Of a stretch of DNA of 64,000 bases, positions 62,094-64,000 are shown one piece after another. The stretch's first letter is position 1. Each line of letters opens with the position of its first letter. The translations under genes were made by a program, and so were the position numbers. The stretch spans positions 1 through 64,000 of the forward strand of contig CAZGIM010000015.1 in assembly GCA_964525995.1 (NCBI GenBank). The letters run 5' to 3'. Below the pieces are notes generated by a model, which was not told where the DNA came from, searched no databases, and was given only the letters and a program-made list of their open reading frames with translations. Origin of the DNA: CAIVAT01 sp964525995. GTDB taxonomy: Bacteria; Bacteroidota; Bacteroidia; Bacteroidales; FEN-979.

Positions 62094-63466
62094 CAGGCGT
62101 TGTCAAGACTGATGGTGAAATGGCGCATAATAGGCGCTTCATTCACGATTTTATAACCTCTCGTGATGGTATGCCGGCGATCCCATATATTTTTCAAGGC
62201 AGCCGCGATAACATCCATATGATTGTTGGTATAAACACGCCGGGGTATTGCTAATCGCATTAATTCGAGTGCCGGATAACGGTTTTCGCGGGTCACCGGA
62301 TCACGATCGGCCATCAGCGCCCCGATTTCGACTCCTCTGACACCTGCTTCCAAATAGAGTTCAATGGCAAGGGTTTGTGCCAGGAATTCCTCCTTGGGGA
62401 CATTTGGTAAAAAGCGTTTTGCATCGACAAAAACAGCATGTCCGCCAATGGGCTGTTGAACGGGAATGCCATATTCGATTAGTTTATTCCCAAGATATTC
62501 CACCTGACGGATCCGCGTATCTAAATAGTCGAATTCGGTCCCGTCATACAGTCCCTGGGCCAGGGCATTCATATCGCGACCCGACATCCCACCATAGGTG
62601 ATGTATCCTTCGAAAATAATATTGTAAACGCTGGCCTGTTCGTGCAGTGTCTTACTCCGCATGGCAATAAATCCGCCCATGTTGACAATGGCGTCTTTTT
62701 TAGCGCTCATGGTCATGGCATCGGCATGGGAAAAGATCTCCCGGGTGATCTCCCGGATGGTTTTCTCCTGATATCCGGGCTCTCTTAATTTAATAAAGTA
62801 GGCGTTCTCGGCAAACCGGGCTGAATCGTACACGACCATTTTCCCGTACCTGTCGGCCACTTCCCGTACCATTCTCAGGTTCTCAATTGAAACGGGTTGC
62901 CCGCCCGATGAGTTACAGGTTATCGTGATGATGATAAAGGGGATCCGGTCATGGTGCTCGGCTAATACTTTTTCAAGCTTTTGGATATCCACATTACCTT
63001 TAAAGGGATGGATAATAGTTGTGTCGTAAGCTTCATCGATGGTGCAGTCAACAGCAACGGCCTTCCTGAATTCTATATGGCCTTTAGTGGTGTCGAAATG
63101 CGCATTACCCGGAATGATATCACCCTCTTTGATAAGGACTGAGAACAAGACGTTTTCGGCGGCTCTGCCCTGATGGGTTGGCAGAAAATATTCAAAGCCA
63201 CATATATCCGAAATGGCTTCTTTCATTTTGAAATAAGAGGAAGCTCCTGCATAACTCTCATCACCCAGCATCAACGCTGACCACTGTTTATCGCTCATAG
63301 CACCGGTTCCGGAATCGGTCAGCAAATCGATAAAGACCTGATCGCTCCTCAACCTGAAGAGATTGTACTGGGCTTCCCTGATCCATGTTTCCCGTTCAGT
63401 GCGAGTACTTTTCCTGATGGATTCGACCATCTTGATTTTGTAGGATTCAGAAAAAGGTAGTTCCAT
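62093..63466 (-). CDS. tnaA: tryptophanase (tryptophan indole-lyase)
   Basis: The 457-residue PLP lyase converts tryptophan to indole, pyruvate and ammonia. The PLP lysine lies in SAKKD (Lys256/257). Three residues separate it from tyrosine phenol-lyase. Asp125 (HFDTTKGH) matches E. coli Asp137 where the phenol-lyase has Thr. Ile381 (VEIG) replaces the phenol-lyase Arg381. His449 (MRHFT) replaces its Phe448. All point to tryptophan. No TnaC-like leader peptide with a Trp was recognised in the 22 bases between the -7 box and the ATG, so tryptophan attenuation as in E. coli is unlikely. It is the first gene of an operon with msrC. Confidence 0.93.
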   Translation of the reverse strand: MELPFSESYKIKMVESIRKSTRTERETWIREAQYNLFRLRSDQVFIDLLTDSGTGAMSDKQWSALMLGDESYAGASSYFKMKEAISDICGFEYFLPTHQGRAAENVLFSVLIKEGDIIPGNAHFDTTKGHIEFRKAVAVDCTIDEAYDTTIIHPFKGNVDIQKLEKVLAEHHDRIPFIIITITCNSSGGQPVSIENLRMVREVADRYGKMVVYDSARFAENAYFIKLREPGYQEKTIREITREIFSHADAMTMSAKKDAIVNMGGFIAMRSKTLHEQASVYNIIFEGYITYGGMSGRDMNALAQGLYDGTEFDYLDTRIRQVEYLGNKLIEYGIPVQQPIGGHAVFVDAKRFLPNVPKEEFLAQTLAIELYLEAGVRGVEIGALMADRDPVTRENRYPALELMRLAIPRRVYTNNHMDVIAAALKNIWDRRHTITRGYKIVNEAPIMRHFTISLDNA

Positions 63467-63487
63467 GTATGATTGGTTTTAAACCAG

Positions 63488-63495
63488 CAAAGGTA
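63488..63495 (-). promoter_or_regulatory. -7 promoter box TACCTTTG for tnaA
   Basis: It matches TAnnTTTG on the minus strand, 21 bases before the ATG at 63466. It is divergent from the ptb promoter. Confidence 0.6.
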
Positions 63496-63552
63496 GGATT
63501 TTTTTTTAAACAACTTTTTTTCGGAGTACTTGTCTGTCTGGTAAAATTCATG

Positions 63553-63560
63553 TAGGTTTG
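63553..63560 (+). promoter_or_regulatory. -7 promoter box TAGGTTTG for ptb
   Basis: It matches TAnnTTTG, 59 bases before the ptb ATG at 63620, with TTG-containing sequence upstream as a candidate -33 element. Confidence 0.55.
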
Positions 63561-63619
63561 CCAGTTGATAATCAATTGTTAATAGGATAACAATACAACA
63601 AAAAGGAGGAATTTCTATT

Positions 63620-64000
63620 ATGAGCACAACAAAAGGAATGAGCGGAGCGGGTTGTCTGACAAAGCTTACTGATCTTAATGGTCTGGCTGTGAAATCCGGC
63701 AAAAAAAGACTGGCAGTGGCTGTGGCGCACGATGAACACTGTCTGGAGGCGATCTGTGCAGTTGACAAAATGGGCCTGGTGGAAGCAATTCTGGTAGGCA
63801 ATGAATTAAAAATCAAGGATATTGCTGCAAAGTTTAAGCTCGATATTGAGGGCATGAGAATCATTCACGAAGAGGTGGATGCCACTTCGGTTAAAATTGC
63901 GGTTAAGATGGTGAGGAATAAGGAGGCTGACATTCTCATGAAGGGGAATGTACCAACGGCAACGTTCCTCCGGGGTGTTCTGGATAAGGAAAACGGTTTA
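63620..64000 (+). CDS. ptb: phosphate butyryltransferase (partial, runs off window)
   Basis: The first 127 residues of a phosphate acyltransferase are present; the window edge cuts the gene. It transfers an acyl group between CoA and phosphate, giving butyryl (or other acyl) phosphate for substrate-level ATP formation by a kinase likely downstream. RLAVAVAHDEHCLEAI starts the fold, and ILMKGNVPTATFLRGVLDKE is the conserved family signature. AAAGGAGGA at 63602-63610, ten bases before the ATG, is a strong Shine-Dalgarno, unusual for this phylum and a sign of high expression. A phosphate acetyltransferase-type paralog cannot be fully excluded from the fragment. Confidence 0.87.
   Translation, partial: MSTTKGMSGAGCLTKLTDLNGLAVKSGKKRLAVAVAHDEHCLEAICAVDKMGLVEAILVGNELKIKDIAAKFKLDIEGMRIIHEEVDATSVKIAVKMVRNKEADILMKGNVPTATFLRGVLDKENGL

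Noticed and set aside
62093..63466. Tyrosine phenol-lyase assignment
   Set aside because: Asp125, Ile381 and His449 match tryptophanase and differ from the Thr, Arg and Phe that mark tyrosine phenol-lyase.
1..64000. Insertion sequences, prophage or integrative element
   Set aside because: No transposase, integrase, phage structural or conjugation gene was recognised on either strand.

Overview
The window reads as a chromosomal segment of a Bacteroidota bacterium, probably an uncultivated anaerobic member of the Bacteroidales/Marinilabiliales side of the phylum. The evidence is mutually consistent. Many start codons are preceded by the phylum-specific -7 promoter box TAnnTTTG and few by a Shine-Dalgarno. 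Secreted proteins end in type IX secretion (T9SS) sorting domains. There is a TonB-dependent receptor with a carboxypeptidase-like N-terminal domain and a PorV/PorQ-family barrel, and there are ECF sigma factors paired with membrane-anchored partners. Tryptophanase and phosphate butyryltransferase at the right end suggest amino-acid fermentation with acyl-phosphate energy conservation. No insertion sequence, prophage, CRISPR array or rRNA operon was recognised.

Left part (1-14.4 kb): a gene-poor stretch with an unknown small protein and several families of short phased or dispersed repeats. It is followed by an acyl-CoA synthetase, a RelA/SpoT-type alarmone synthetase, a cold-shock protein, a TTG-initiated DEAD-box helicase, a cytidylate-kinase-like protein, and a three-gene RND efflux operon (membrane fusion protein, permease, TolC) with 4-base ATGA overlaps.

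Middle (14.4-28.8 kb): a tRNA-Pro(CGG)/tRNA-Thr(CGT) pair, a T9SS-exported leucine-rich-repeat protein, a PAS histidine kinase, a small secreted protein made of four degenerate repeats, and a dipeptidyl-peptidase IV-type S9 peptidase. A methyl-cycle cluster follows: phosphopantetheinyl transferase, metH and metF on the minus strand, divergent from ahcY. After it come a Rieske-like lipoprotein with an altered ligand set and a small basic membrane protein.

Cell-surface block (28.9-38.2 kb): three co-oriented genes encode a TonB receptor, a ~1440-residue exported protein with a FlgD-like/T9SS-type C-terminus, and a PorV/PorQ-family outer-membrane protein. They look like one nutrient-acquisition or surface-assembly unit of unknown substrate. 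greA and a HIT hydrolase follow.

Right part (39.3-64 kb): a long amidophosphoribosyltransferase and a membrane-TPR protein precede a compact selenium locus. This locus has selU (tRNA 2-selenouridine synthase) overlapping a single gene that fuses a cysteine desulfurase/selenocysteine lyase to SelD, so selenium mobilisation, selenophosphate synthesis and tRNA selenation sit in two overlapping genes. Then come an M14 carboxypeptidase, a tetR-tolC pair convergent with a second RND permease and its fusion protein, and two ECF sigma/anti-sigma-like modules flanking a PKD-domain T9SS protein. The window ends with queD, mntP, a free-methionine-sulfoxide reductase overlapping tnaA, and a ptb gene cut by the window edge.

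The most notable observations are the desulfurase-SelD fusion, the phased repeat arrays at 700-860, the hydrolase-dead ACT-less alarmone synthetase, the secreted four-repeat protein, and the repeat-filled spacers between convergent genes.
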